From positions 79,203 to 143,202 of the forward strand of contig JAIFAC010000216.1 of assembly GCA_026545765.1 (NCBI GenBank): a stretch of 64,000 bases of DNA. Direction: 5' to 3'. The notes under the pieces are model-generated. The model was not told the DNA's origin. It searched no databases and saw nothing but the letters and a program-made list of their open reading frames with translations. Below, piece by piece: positions 8,325-20,187 of this stretch; the first letter of the stretch is position 1, and every line of letters starts with the position of its first letter. A program made the translations under genes and the position numbers. This DNA comes from Plantago major (lineage: Eukaryota > Streptophyta > Magnoliopsida > Lamiales > Plantaginaceae).

Positions 8325-11193
8325 ATGACCTTGTCCGTGGGAGATTTCTTCGTCGTAGATCTTGGTTCGTCGAGAGATTCAGATGCTGGACACGGAGTCC
8401 ATGAATTAGTAGGAGCACAGACCGACGCTGCACAAGATGATCTTGCTAGGACTAGATCATTGGTCCAATCTCGGACTATCGGAGGGCTCGGATCATCCAG
8501 AGATCCGAATGAGCCGCATATGGAGCGGGAGGGCGATAGCGGCCGAGAGACTGATGAGGTTGAGATGTTCGAGGCGAGGGTGGAAGACCGTGTCGTGGCG
8601 GGAACAGGTCCGTCTAACCCCAGCACATCCGGGAGACCTGAAGACGTCAATGAGGATGAGGAAGAAGGTGAGGAGGATGACGACGATGAAGAGGAGGAAG
8701 AGTGTGAAGAGTCCCCTGTTGCTCGTCCTCACAGACGCGGTGGGCGTCGGATCGCACTTCATCCTGCTGGTCCCGTGCAGTCCAACCTTCCTTTAGTTGC
8801 GGGGCGTGGCGCGAAAGCTGCTCGAATCAAATTTCCCCGCCCTGCGTCCGCTGTTGTGATAGCGGACGAATTTGGAGAACTTAATGCCGACGGACTTCTT
8901 CCCACATGTCCGTCCAGAGTGAGAGCAGAAGATATTCCCATGTGGAGGCGGAAGTGGGAGATCCCCGACTCCGTAGAGATCATGGTCCCTGAGCCCGGAC
9001 ACGCTTTTTATAATCCGCCAGCCGGATATATGTGTGTGCACGAGGTGGCTTTAGCATGTGGGTGGAAGATCCCCATTGCCACGGAGCTGAAGAATATCTT
9101 AAACCACATTGGGATAGGTCCGAGTCAGGTTATCCCTAAGTCCTTGGGTAATCTCATCTGCTTCGTCGTCTTTTGTAAGAAGAAAGGGCAGTCCGTAAAT
9201 TTTGAGAACTTTAGGCAGCTCTTTCACGTCTCGTTCAGTCCGGGGAATCCACTATTCTATACTTTCATGAATAGGAAACCCTACAATTTTATCTCGGACT
9301 CCATTTCGTCGTTGGGATCGAAGTGGTGGGATAAGTACGTCTTCGTACGGATGGCTCTGAAACCTAGGGCGTCCGAAAGACATCGAGAGAAATAGGAGCT
9401 GCCCACAAAGTTTCTAAGGGAGAGCATCCCGGATTGGCGCCCCCTTCCCAAGAATGTGGCTCCGTGGGTGGCTGCAATCCATAAAAAGCACAATCCCCCC
9501 ACCTATCCGTTCCATGGATTGATCTGTCAGCCGCTTCCCTACTTGTGCGGATTGGCCAGTGCGATGGAGGTTGGAGGAAGGCGGACTTGATGGACTCGAT
9601 TACTGGAGACTTTGTGCTTTTTCTTCATCGGGATACTTTGTTTTGATTACGTGTTTTCGCAATCCTTGTAATTCTTTGTTAACCTAGCTGTATCTGATGC
9701 CTTTGGTTTATCGTGCAGCTTACTGGTTCGACTACATTATGTCGACACTCCGAGAGAAGAAGAGGTTGCAGAGGGAGCAACAAGCTTTGGAGGTCGCCGC
9801 TGGTCAGAGGACCAGAATCATCAATACTTCCGCTGGTCTTCTTATGCCGAATCCGAAAAATCTTTGCCGTGTTATTTCTTTGAGGAGGAAAAGCGGAACA
9901 AAGCGGTGAGATTCTCAGGCCTTGGCGGTGCCTGACAAGGGAAAAGCCCCTGCTACCCGGAGCACCACTACTACAAGGTCCCAAGCTTCCGCTGCTCAAG
10001 CCCCACCACGGGACGTGTTTATGCGGGACGGTATTGTCTCGGGGCGCAAAAGGGCAGCAACCTCGGAGGCTCCTGCCGCCGCAAAGAGACAGCAGTTGTC
10101 CGCTGTCCTTCCCGTGGACCAAGCTGCTTTAGACAAGGAGTACGAGCACGCTTGCGGACTCCCTGAAGTGGAGCGGGTCGGAGGGCTGGATGCGCTATAC
10201 GAGCGCGTAAGTAATCTGTCCGTGGCTTATTTGGTTTGTTCTTAATGTGATATAGATATAACTTGTATCCTCGCGGATATTTCCCCAGCTCGGGTGTTTC
10301 ATCAGGGCCATGCAGTGGAAGGCCGGCGAACGCGCTACCATTTTAGAGGATCTTCACAAGGCTGTGGCCACATCCGCGGATGAGGCGGAAAAAGTGAAGC
10401 AGCTGGAGATGAGGCTAAAAGAGGAAGAGGTGAAGTTCCACAAGTTGAGGACCAGCTGGGAAAAAATCAAGGCGGATCTTGACTATCAAGAGATTCGTTG
10501 TCTGGCGATGAAGGCTTTCAGCCTTCAAGGATTTCTGAGGAGGCCTCAATATGTCCGTCTTCTGTTGGCCGTGACTTCATGAGGTCTGACTCTTTTAAGT
10601 TCCTGATGGCGGACAAATCGGATGCCTCCCGTCTGGATGGGTTCGTGTCTGTGATCGGGCATTGCGATCAAGGGGCTTCTTCCACGGGCTTTATTTGGAA
10701 GGCGGAGGTTAATCCCTCTGCGGATCTGACAGTGTGGAAGTGCGGTCGGCAGTGTCTCGGACGGCGATTGGGCGCATGTGAGTTCGTGGAACTGGTCACC
10801 GAGGAAGGTGAGATTGATATCCAAAACGGCGGACCCTTCCTCCTTAGGTGGGTCCCAGAAGCCCTCCTGAAGGTGGGCTTTGTACCCTTCAATGATTACC
10901 GAGCTTTCCTGCAGAAGTGGTTTTTCCTGCCTGCTCGCGTTCTTGGCCTCCCTGCTGATTTTAACTTGTTCGATCATGCTGAGGCCCTTGCGGCGGAAGC
11001 CACCTCCGATGATCCTCCTGTCAATCAGCCCAGAAGAAAATGGTCCAAGCCAAGCCGGACTGAGAGAAGGCAGGTATGCCCCGTTAAAATTCTGTATCTT
11101 TTGGATGTTTGTTTGATTCGGAACATATTGCTATGTACTCTTGTTGAATTCTTAATTATTCCGAGGAGTGAATCCTTCCATGCTTCCGAATGA
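8325..11193 (+). CDS. Antisense accessory gene of the Tat element (Transposase_28-like family), fossil
   Basis: The longest open part (8325-9395) encodes an acidic Asp/Glu-rich N-terminal half (EEGEEDDDDEEEEECEE). A conserved globular part follows, with WRRKWEIPDSVEIMVPEPG, GYMCVHEVALACGWKIPI and FVVFCKKKGQSVNF. Further coding blocks continue to about 11.1 kb: a basic Ala/Arg-rich part (9922-10245), a coiled coil near 10310-10480 (KQLEMRLKEEEVKFHKLR) and a tail. GT/AG sites near 9715 and 10207 suggest introns. Tat-lineage elements such as Retand and Grande are known to carry an antisense gene here, of the kind Pfam calls putative gypsy-type transposon. The function is unknown. It is homologous to the gene at 59197-62189. 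Confidence 0.65.
11072..11085 (+). repeat. GGTATGCCCCGTTA motif, copy 1
   Basis: GGTATGCCCCGTTA follows the antisense gene. The same motif with a complete GGGG arm occurs after the small antisense genes at 11868-11880 and 58520-58535. Confidence 0.55.
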
Positions 11194-11470
11194 TTGCTCA
11201 CTGGCTTCCTTATTTCCATATTATCTGTCGTTCATATGCTTAGTCACTTCGCAAATGACATCTCTTAAGTGCTCGGATCGCTGTAGCTGGTATATGTCGT
11301 AAACGTCAAACTCTCATCTATCCGATCCCCGGACCGTGCACTCGTTGGAAAGAGTAATTCGTCTAGAAGGAGGAATATGAAACAGTAAAATAGTCATAAT
11401 GACTACGTCTTTTCATCTTCCTAGTCGTCGGATGATCGACAGGTGGCGAGATCTAAAGGACCCGCTGCGA

Positions 11471-11480
11471 CTATAAATAA
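11471..11480 (+). promoter_or_regulatory. TATA box for antisense gene 2 of the Ty3 element
   Basis: CTATAAATAA lies 108 bases before the ATG at 11579, followed by a pyrimidine-rich leader (CACTGCTGTACTCTCCCTCAC). This is the canonical spacing for a plant class II promoter with a short 5' leader. Confidence 0.6.
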
Positions 11481-11578
11481 GGGTGTGGTAATTCTCCCTT
11501 TTTCACTGCTGTACTCTCCCTCACTCTTTCTTGTGTCTTATCCCCTCTATTATTCCGCGGAAGTCAGTGTGCTTTAGA

Positions 11579-11880
11579 ATGTCAGACTCAGAAGATGACG
11601 AATATAGTCATTGGGTGAACTGCGCCTGCTAGCACATGCATCCGCCAATTTATCCGGGTAGAGGGACCGCGGAAGATCCGATCATCCTTGATTTCGAAGG
11701 TGATCCCCCTCAATGTCCGGGAATAGCTAGGAGATTGGCTGAAGAGGAGAGAGAGCGGACGCTGAAGTTGATCCGTAGGAGGATCCGGATCACGTGACAA
11801 GCTTCGCCCGAGGTGGTGGCTCGGAATCCCAGGGCTCAACTTCCAGAAAATGGTGAAGGATCAAGGCGGGGTATGCCCCG
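11579..11880 (+). CDS. Small antisense gene 2 of the Tat element, conserved in two elements
   Basis: The reading region begins MSDSEDDEYSHWVNCAC. It contains EDPIILDFEGDPPQCP (11672-11719) and RRLAEEERER, then a basic stretch. The third Tat element carries the same blocks at 58148-58511 (DDPIILDPDGDPALCP, RRLAEERRNK). Conservation of protein blocks between two diverged elements, plus a matched TATA box upstream, argues that this was a real small gene of about 100 codons. I do not recognise its family. The copy is broken. Confidence 0.55.
11868..11880 (+). repeat. GGGGTATGCCCC palindromic motif, copy 2
   Basis: GGGG-TATG-CCCC forms a short hairpin just after the small antisense gene. The third Tat element has the identical motif in the same place at 58520-58535. 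Confidence 0.6.
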
Positions 11881-12172
11881 TAGTAGTATGTATTGTGCCT
11901 TAGCTTTTGTCGGACTGTATCTCCCATACATAAATGTATGGACGATTTTCTTTATAGAATTCGAACTATTTTCCATCAGATAAGAATGCCACCTTTCCCT
12001 CACTCAGAATAGTGTGTAAGGCGGTTGAACAAATTCAACTCCCGGACGTTATGACTGGGCTCATTTGGATATTGTCAAACACAAACTTGACCCACCCTTG
12101 TCGTACGGGAACAGTGAGTTCAAATCTGACATCAAGCCGTTTGCGTGGTGGACGGCGATTGGTTGGGGTGTT

Positions 12173-12182
12173 CTATAAAAAG
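12173..12182 (+). promoter_or_regulatory. Third plus-strand TATA-like box in the Ty3 element
   Basis: CTATAAAAAGG lies in GTTCTATAAAAAGGCACG. No open frame of note follows before the integrase end at 12926. Confidence 0.35.
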
Positions 12183-12925
12183 GCACGACCCCCATGCCAA
12201 ACCTAGATGAGTTGATCCAAACTCGTGTCGTCTCGTCTGCACGACCAGGGCTTGTAAATCATCGAAGCCGGGTCACTTCTCTTTTCTTCCAATCCAACTT
12301 TAGTGGCTCAAATCTTTCTTAGATTGGAAATGGTTTCCAAATTCCAAGAAAGTTTGAGTCTTTAAACGATTAAGCGAAATCTTTTCTTTGTGTGCCCCGT
12401 GGCTTCCACGGACCAGGAATTTTGGCGGTGCCATGCTTTGGTGGCATCCTGACGGAGTTCGCCATGTTTAACCATGTTCCTATGTGTAGGTAGATGGAAG
12501 TCCGTGTGTCCGCGGAGCATGCGGCAGTAGCGTTGAAGTCTGTCTAGTCGAAGTAAGGATGCGTGCCGGGAGATGACGTATCTCCAGAGATATTCCCTGT
12601 ATGTCTTCATATTGCGTCCTTAAGTCCGGATAACGATCCGAGACTGTAAGCTGCACAGACAGTATGATGTATAATCTGTCCTTGTAAGAATAAAAACTCC
12701 CTGCTTTCTTTCTCGTCGTGAAATGAAATGTTAACTCTCAAGGCATAAAATGAAAAAACGAAAGATAGAAGTTGTATTGATTTGCCGGAAATTCAATTAC
12801 AACATTCGGGCTGCATGGCCAATGATCGAAGAGTAAGCAAAAGATAGAACTGATGTAGTTCTATGAGGTAGATAGTTGGAGTCCAAAATGACTAATCAAT
12901 CTGTCGGAGATTCGAGTAGCCATCA
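12183..12925. other. Spacer between antisense genes and integrase
   Basis: No supported gene was found. The third Tat element carries tandem arrays in the equivalent interval (62483-63500). This copy has no obvious tandem repeat. Confidence 0.5.
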
Positions 12926-14239
12926 CTATGCGTAAAACTTTTGGAGATTTTTAGCATTCCATGTACGCTTGAGTGGATGTACGTGCTCATCTTCCAATTC
13001 ATAACTCCCATTTGCTCTTGCTCCGACAATCTTGTAGGGTCTTTCCCAGTTGGGTATGAGTTTGCCAACGTTTGTCAGAATGTCCGCCCGGCGAAGTACC
13101 AGATCTCCGACTTGCAGGCTTTTCACTCGGACGTTCTTGTTGTATGCTCGGGCTGCCGTCACTTGATACCTATGGATATTAGCTAATGCGTCCGTTCTTT
13201 TCTGTTCCAAGATATCCAAGTCGAATATTCGTGCTTCGCGATTGGCGGATTCTTCAAACTCTTGGACTCTCATAGTTTAACGGACAATTTAATTGGTATG
13301 GCGCCTCCGAGCCATATACCAGGGCAAATGGAGTTTCCTTGGTTGCTGTTCGTGCAGTGGTGCGATGAGCCCATAGCACGCCATCTAGGTCATCCGCCCA
13401 GCTTTCTTGGGAAGTCCGCAATCGCTTTTCCAGGATTTTGACTATCGTCTTGTTAGTGGACTCAGCTTGTCTATTTGCCTGCGGATGTCTAACAGATGTG
13501 AATCGTTGTTCGATTTTGAAGGACTCCAGCCATTCCTTAAGTCTATGGCCTGAGAATTGGGCACCGTTGTCCGAGACAAGGACCTGGCGAGCGAGCGGCA
13601 AATAATGTTCTTCCAGATGAAGGTCCGTACTCTACTTTCTGTGATGGTCGCAACGGCTTCTGCTTCCACCCATTTGGTGAAGTATTCCACGGTGACGATC
13701 ATGAACTTTCTCTGCTGGGTACCCCTTGGGAATGGTCCGACAATGTCAATTCCCCATTGATCGAAAGGACACGCTATGATTGACGGAGTCATAGGTCTCG
13801 TCGGCCGATGTGGAATGTTCGCATAGTACTTGCAATCAGGACACTTCCGAGCATGGTTGGCAGAGTCTTTGTCGATGCTAGGCCAATAATATCCTTGTCG
13901 TATGATTTTCTGGGCAAGAGTTCTTCCCCCGGAATGACTCTCGTAGCTTCCGTTGTGTATCTGTTCCAGCACAGTTTTAGCCTCTTGCGGGTTCAAGCAT
14001 CTCAAATGAGTTCCGGCAAAAGATCTCTTGTACAAGTCTTCCCTTAGTATAAAGTATCTATTAGCTCGGCACTTCACTCTCCTTGATTCTGTCGTATCCA
14101 CTGGAAGAGATCCGTCCTGGAGATAGTTCCAGATGTCAGTCATCCAATTTCTTTCCGTGCTTGTTATCATGACAGTTGGATCCGGCCTCATGACGGATGA
14201 GTGAGTGACAGTGAGCAGGATGACTCTCCTTATGTCCAA
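12926..14239 (-). pseudogene. Ty3 integrase region (fossil)
   Basis: The minus strand shows the HHCC-type zinc-binding block (HARKCPDCKYYANIPHRP), the core block GIDIVGPFPRG, SDNGAQFSG with its catalytic Asp, and the C-terminal VGDLVLRRAD / GKLIPNWERPYKIV / KRTWNAKNLQKFYA tail. The order and motifs are those of a Tat-type integrase. The region is broken into several open parts. Confidence 0.88.
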
Positions 14240-14739
14240 GGCTGCTGTCGTGGATGCGTATTATAGGCTCTGTCAAACTTTTCCAGCGTAAATTCCTCGA
14301 AGAGGCTGGTTTCCCGTTTGAGTAGCTCCAGATACTTAATCATCCAAGGACCTTTGGTGGCAAAGGTTCCTGAGAGCTGAGCTGCAACTAGCTGTGAGTC
14401 CGTGTAAGCTTTGAGCTTTCGGACTTGGAGGGATTTTTCCAGGCGTAGCCCGACTAGCAGCGCTTCATACTCAGCCTCATTATTGGTGACTTTGAATTCC
14501 AAGGATATCGCATAGTCGAGTTCCGCGCCATCAGGGATTTTAAGATAAATTCCAATTCCTCCTACCCTTCCAGTGGAGGATCCGTCCACTTCTAGTACCC
14601 AAACGTTCGAAGGGTGTTTTTTGGCTTGGAAATCTTCTTGCAGCGCCTGGGCTCCCAAGTGCTGTTCTTCCTTTCCTTTGATTTCTGCTCCGGAGTTGTT
14701 AATATCGGATCTGTTCGCGATATTGTCGAGGAGAAACAT
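14230..14739 (-). pseudogene. Second (archaeal-type) RNase H domain of the Tat element (fossil)
   Basis: The blocks VDGSSTGRVGGIGIYL, NNEAEYEALLVGLRL and YTDSQLVAAQ are the D, E and D motifs of the extra RNase H found in the Tat lineage. It lies between the ordinary RNase H and integrase. This is the main sequence evidence for placing the element in that lineage. Confidence 0.85.
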
Positions 14740-15080
14740 CTGGTTGATCCGAGTTTCCTTGCATGATCTGGCAAGGGCGATTGATAAAGCTATGCCTCCT
14801 CAAAGTTTTACATTTGTAACCGGGGATTGGCCTTTATGCGATCTTTTTAGTGGTTAGACATTCAATGCTTGTCTATCAAGGACTTTCTCTGAATCCTTCT
14901 CGGGATATTACATTAGGAAATCGGCGAGGACTTGAGCTTTCTCGGTGAACTGGTAGCAAATGTAAATTAACAGCTCAATCGCCCACTTAGAAAGTCGTCC
15001 AGACTGATCGGGCTTCCCCAAGACCTGTTTCAAAGGTTCCGCGGTTAGTACCACAATTCTATGAGATTTGATGTAAGGTT

Positions 15081-16544
15081 TTAACGTCTGGCGGTGTAAA
15101 CCAAAGCATATGCAAGCTTCTTGATCTTCACGTATCTTGTCTCCGCCCCAGTAAGGGCTTTGCTAAGATAGTAAATCAGCAAATGCTCATTAGCCTGAAT
15201 CCGTACTAAGACGGAACTCATTGCCTCTTCCGTGATTGCTAGGTAGAGGTAGAGTGGTTCTCCTTCGACGGGTTTGGAGAGCAGTGGAGGGGAATGGAGG
15301 TATTCTTTCAGTTTTTCGAAAGCCTCAGAACATTCCGCGGTCCACACAAAGTTCTCTCCTTTCCGGAGGATTTTGAAGAACGGAAGATTTTTCTCTGCTG
15401 ATCGGGAAATAAAACGACTTAAGGACATGAGACTTCCTATGAGTCGCTGTACCTCATTGAGGGTTTTCGAATGTGGCAGATCTAGGATCGCCTTGTTTTT
15501 TTCGGGATTTGCGCTTATCCCCCTTTCCGTGACCATGTATCCGAGGAACTTTCCTCCTTTCACTCCGAAGGTGCATTTCTCTGGATTCAATTTCATTCCA
15601 TACTTCCTAAGGATAGCGAAGCACTTGTTCAAATGGTGCACATGCTATTCTTCTGTTTTACTTTTGACGAGCATGTCGTCCACAGACACTTCCATTGTCT
15701 TTCCAATCTCGTCCTTGAACATCTGGTTCACCAGGTGCTGGTAAGTGGCTTCCGCATTCTTCAATCCGAAAGGCATTACCTTGAAGCAGTATACTCCTCC
15801 AGCCGCGAAGAAAGCTGTTTTCTTAACGTCCTCCTTGGCCATCCGAATTTGGTAAAAACCTTGGTACGCGTCCATGAAACTCAGCAATGCACATCCGGAC
15901 GTGGAGTCCACTAGTTGATCTATCCGTGGTAATGGATACGGATCTTTTGGGCAGAATTTGTTTAATCTTATGAAGTCATTACACATCCTCCACTTTCCTG
16001 GCGATTTTTCGACCAGAACCACGTTGCACACCCAGTCGGAATAGCGGACTTCTTCAATGTGTCCCGCTTTCAGAAGTCGATCAACTTCGGCGGATATGAT
16101 GACATCTTTGACCGGACCAAAGTCTTTTCTCTTATGTCGAATATATTTAACCGAAGGATCCATGTTCAGGCGGTGAACAGTAATCCTTGGGTCTATTCCC
16201 TTCAGGTCGTCGGTACTCCAAGCGAACACATCGTTGTTATCTCGGAGACAGGCGATGAGCTTCATCTCTACTTCCGCATTCATTTCGGTTCGGATCCTTG
16301 TCTTCTTTTCCGGATCTCCAGCAACAATCTCGATCTCTTTAAGGGTCTCGTGAGGCTCAATTCGTACAGTTCTAGGAAATTTTTCCTTCTGGCTCCCTAC
16401 GCCGACCTGCGAGTTTTCTTTTTTGGGTGGGAGAATAACGGGCGGATCAGGAGTCATGGTATTTGCCGCGGCAGGCAGCTCTTCTTGTGGACATGATATA
16501 ACATTCCCAAGCTTCTCGACATTTCGACCTCTTCTCCGACTCAA
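15081..16544 (-). pseudogene. Ty3 reverse transcriptase and first RNase H region (fossil)
   Basis: The blocks include YSDWVCNVVLVEKSPGKWR, CNDFIRLNKFCPKDPYPLPR, FMDAYQGFYQI, VDDMLVKSK (active site) and KCTFGVKGGKFLGYMV. The RNase H start follows with YYLSKALTGAETRY. All are standard Ty3 polymerase motifs and lie in order. The parts closely resemble those of the plus-strand element at 29930-30844. Confidence 0.92.
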
Positions 16545-16817
16545 AGGCCGTTGGGAACTTCATCTGTTATGGAGAGTAGAGAGATGGCGGGCCGATTGAG
16601 GCACAGGCGTCCGAAGATGGCATTGTAGTCGAAGGTTTGGTGGACCACTCTGAGCGGACTTCTGTGTCACCTTGCGGAAGGTCCGAGCAAAACATGTAAC
16701 ATGACACTTAGGGTCGTGCGGTCCCTCCTCCGAATCTAATATGGAGGTGTGCACCTGCCATATCGAATTCTGCAATTCCATCGATCCAGTTTTCTTTGAG
16801 AGATGATGTTGAGGAAC

Positions 16818-17099
16818 TTAGGTGTCAACCAAAATCTTATTCACTCGACAGGTTGCAATGGTCAATGAGACCACCAGCGGAACATCCGGGTTCTCGATGT
16901 CTTCTATTCCTGCCGTAGGAGGAGGGATTAAACTGTCATTAAAAGATATGGCGTTAGTGCCCGGGATTGCTGGATCAGCATATGCTCGGTCATTGTTCCA
17001 GAGATTCTGCGCGGTTCGCTCTCTTGCGTTCCTGCTATCGCCTCCAGTTGGTCCACCAACGATAGTGTTGATCACCCCGATGTATGGGGCGTTGTCCAT
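16818..17099 (-). pseudogene. Ty3 protease region (fossil)
   Basis: VVSLTIATCRVNKILVDT gives the strand leading to the aspartic protease D-T-G. It lies between the gag zinc-knuckle region and the reverse transcriptase, the expected place for a retroviral-type protease. Confidence 0.75.
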
Positions 17100-18920
17100 T
17101 TCGATGTCATCAGCATATCTGTAGGCGTCGGTGCGGGCCAGGCGGATAGTCGACTGGCGGAGGGGGCAAAGGCAACGAGTGGGGTGATGGTTCCGCCACC
17201 CTCTCCTCTCTCCCTTTGCTCCATTCTATCTTGCCGGGCAGATCCGTCCTCATAAATATGTTCCTTCAATTTTCCATCTCTTATTAGGTGCTCCACTTCT
17301 GTCTTTAACTGAATGCAATCGTCAGTTTCGTGTCCGCGACACTTGTGGAATTTGCAGTAGCCCTTTGCGTTCTTATTCTTTCGGCCGTTGTAAGAGGGCT
17401 TTGGCCACTGGATATCCAGCTTCTTCTCGACGATAGTTGCCAAGATGTCGGATCTTCGCCTATTGAGACGGGTATAGTCCGCGCATCGTCTCGGCGGACT
17501 TCTCTCTCTATGAAAGCCTCTATCCCTGTGGTCCTTCCTAGAATCAAATTTTCCCAGGCGTTGGTCTTGCTTCACCGGATCCTTTCCTTTCTTGGAGCTA
17601 GCTCTTACTGGAACGTTCCTCCTGTATTCTTCTCCATACATTACTTCTTCACAGATGTCTTCTAAATGCTTTTTGCTCCTTACCTCCTGACTTGAGAGTT
17701 TTCTTCGGAGTTCCGAGTTGAGAGTATTAGCATACAGGTGTCGGACCCGTTCTTTATCTTGTGTGACTCGGCTCGAAGAACCTTCATGTGAAATCGATCT
17801 AAGAAAGTCCTTAGATCCTCTTGCTCTCCCACATATACTTGCCGGATGTTCCACAGTCGCTTTCTCCTCTTTGATTTCCCAAATCGTGCGAGAACTTGGA
17901 GGGCGGATCCAGCGTCTGTTGTATTGACTTATTTGGCAAAGAGGTGTACCAATCCATGGCAGTTCCGAAGAGAGTGGACGAGAAGGTAAGGGCTTTCGTG
18001 TTGTCGCTCACACCTTTGGAATCCATCTTACTGTTATACCTCGTTAGGTGACCCACGGGACAAGCATCCCCATAATAGTATTCCAGGTTTGGGATCACTT
18101 GATCCGAGTTTCGGTTTCTCTCTTTCTCTCTCATGATGCTGTCGCACAGAGGATTTGGTGCACTGGTAGTTATCTGCTCGTGGTCTTTCACAAGGCGTTC
18201 GAGATTCAGAATTTGAGCTTCTTGTGCCTTTTGCTGTGCATAGATCTCGTCAGCCGTCATGATCTCCCCTCTCCTCGGATGTATGGCTACATCCGCTGGG
18301 AGTTCATTTATGCGGACCATCGGAACAGTTTCTGCCACTTGATCCCTGTCTCTTGGAGGTGCTGGCAATGGAACTTCTGGGTATCTGTTGTTCCCATCTT
18401 GACGTTCTCTCCTTCCATGTTGGCTTCCCTCACCTCGGACCTGAGAAGCTGAGGCCCGTCTATCCAAAAGATCTCGCAAATCCTCCTGAGGTTGCTGATC
18501 CCCTAACCTCTGTTGGATTGGGCGTTGCCTGTTCCTGGATAATGCTGGCTCTGCCTGAGGAGGGGTAACCACTGGCGGAGTGGCTTGTTGTGGAGGAGCG
18601 TTGTTGGATCCCAGGAACCCTTAAATGATTGTTAGCAATCTGTCGAACTGCGTCTGGCTGAGTCCGAGGTCGTTAGTGCGGACAGTGCGTCCATCAGGCA
18701 TAGTGAATTGTTGGCCTACGGGTGGGCCTTGAGCTTCTGCCGGAGAAGCTCGCACTGCTCCTTCATCTGAGGACTGACTGGCTGTGTGTCCCTCGCTTGG
18801 ATATCTTCCTCCCGACACTGCGACTCTACGCCCCCGGGTTGGCGGACGTCCCCGTGGGCGTGGTGGAGGAGTTCCTACTCCTGTAGCACCAGCCCTCGCT
18901 GTTCGTCTTGTTCTTGCCAT
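17072..18920 (-). pseudogene. Ty3 gag region (fossil)
   Basis: It begins with a basic stretch (MARTRRTARAGATG, RPRGRPPTRGRR). The capsid-like region follows with INELPADVAIHPRRGE, CDSIMREKER, YYGDACPVGHLTRYN and AMDWYTSLP. A Cys/His block (CKFHKCRGHETDDC) closes the gag part. The plus-strand element at 27668-28737 shares most of these blocks. Confidence 0.85.
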
Positions 18921-18956
18921 CTGTTCAATTTTGAAACACAGAGATCTTTTTGTAAG

Positions 18957-18978
18957 CTTCCCACAGACATCGCCAAAA
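18957..18978 (-). other. Primer-binding site of the Ty3 element
   Basis: Directly inside the 5' LTR the minus strand reads TTTTGGCGATGTCTGTGGG, close to the TTTGGCGCCGTCTGTGGG form seen in many plant Ty3 elements. It would bind the 3' end of a tRNA to prime minus-strand synthesis. Confidence 0.65.
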
Positions 18979-19807
18979 TGTTGAGGGGAAAACCTCGAAC
19001 ACTAACTGACTAAACTACTACAAATATCCTGAACTTGGCCCCGCTTTCTACTTGAAGTCCGAGGAACCACTCCTCCGAGCTAGAGCACCTGAAAGGACTA
19101 AGCGGGGGGTTAGAACGGGATATCCTGATTGCTTACGTCAATCCGGTTAGAGACTTTACTCAAAAGGGAGTTGGAAGCTCCAAATGTAATAGTTACGAGG
19201 AAGGTTAATATGTCAGAAACACTTATGACTTACCTTATGGTCTTGGACCTTGCTCCATATTTATAGTTATCATGTACTTATGAAGAGGTTCATAAGATGA
19301 TGCCAAGTGTAGGATCCAGATTTGGACACGTCTTGACCCATGGCCATTAATGAATAGTAATCCAATCTGGATTAGTGGGCACGGAGGGTAGTTTGGACAT
19401 TTTCCTCTGAAATCTTATTCACTTTGTTGGGTCCGTGTTAGTCCCTCGGACGATTTATCCTTGGTTGATCTGCCCTTGGGTAACTCTGGATGTCCGAGCC
19501 TAGAGTTTCACGGAAGTATCTCAGTGGTTCTGTTATATACGTTTGGGCTTATCGCGATGGTGGCGTCCGAGATTCTCTCGTCCGGTACGTTAGGCATCTC
19601 TGTACTGTACTGACATAGTCAGGTTTTGAAGTCCTTTCCGTAGCCAGCTCGGACTAGCTGTGAGGACGTAGTAACTTTAGCGTATTGGCCGATTGACTTT
19701 GGGCGGGCCATCTGAGGTCGGACCAGTACTGAATTGGCTAATTAAGCCGTGATCTTGTTTTAATCTGGCTATGGTGCATATGGATTGGACACATGTCCTT
19801 AACAACA
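18979..19807 (-). repeat. LTR (5' LTR in element orientation)
   Basis: It begins TGTTGAGGGG and ends CCTTAACAACA, is 829 bases long, and matches 6211-7036. It is followed directly by TTAAG, the duplicated target. Confidence 0.92.
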
Positions 19808-19812
19808 TTAAG

Positions 19813-20187
19813 GATGGAAGATTTTTTTTGTGATCTCAATGCTTTTCAAGTTATTGTGATGATTAGTTGTAAATTTGCTTCTATTTCCTCAAGTTGAAAG
19901 CAGGAACCGGTGAGATGATCAGATGTACTTTATTTATATGACATGTTTCTGGTCGGCTGGGTCACTGCTTTCACTGCATAAACACACTTGAGAAGGATTT
20001 ATTGATCAATAGAGTCCATGAATTTGTTCTTGTTATATGCCATAGCTGTTTGTGGTTCCCCGGTGGAAATTTATTTCTCCTAGACTAGTAAATTTTAGTT
20101 TTTTCTTTACCTATTTCTTAACATCACGTGAATACCCTTTAACCATTAAGTCTTGAAAGAACTTGATTATTAAACAAATTTTTGCAG
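19813..20187 (+). other. Intron-like host DNA upstream of the TPLATE exon
   Basis: AT-rich sequence ends in a pyrimidine-rich acceptor (ACAAATTTTTGCAG) at 20187. Bases 19823-19876 resemble 6011-6063 on the other side of the Ty3 insertion at roughly three quarters identity by eye. Confidence 0.5.

Larger units (their letters stand above)
6211..19807 (-). mobile_element. Ty3/gypsy LTR retrotransposon, Tat/Retand type, broken fossil
   Basis: Two LTRs (6211-7036 and 18979-19807) bound the element. A 5-bp duplication TTAAG lies at 6206-6210 and 19808-19812. The coding order on the minus strand is gag, protease, reverse transcriptase, RNase H, a second RNase H-like domain, and integrase. A long region with plus-strand (antisense) genes then precedes the 3' LTR. 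The second RNase H and the antisense gene are hallmarks of the Tat lineage. Paired LTRs differ by roughly a tenth by eye at their PBS-proximal ends, suggesting an insertion millions of years old. The coding regions carry about ten breaks. Confidence 0.92.

Noticed and set aside
10546-10977. 143-codon minus-strand frame in the Ty3 element
   Set aside because: It overlaps the better supported antisense-gene coding on the plus strand and has no domain.
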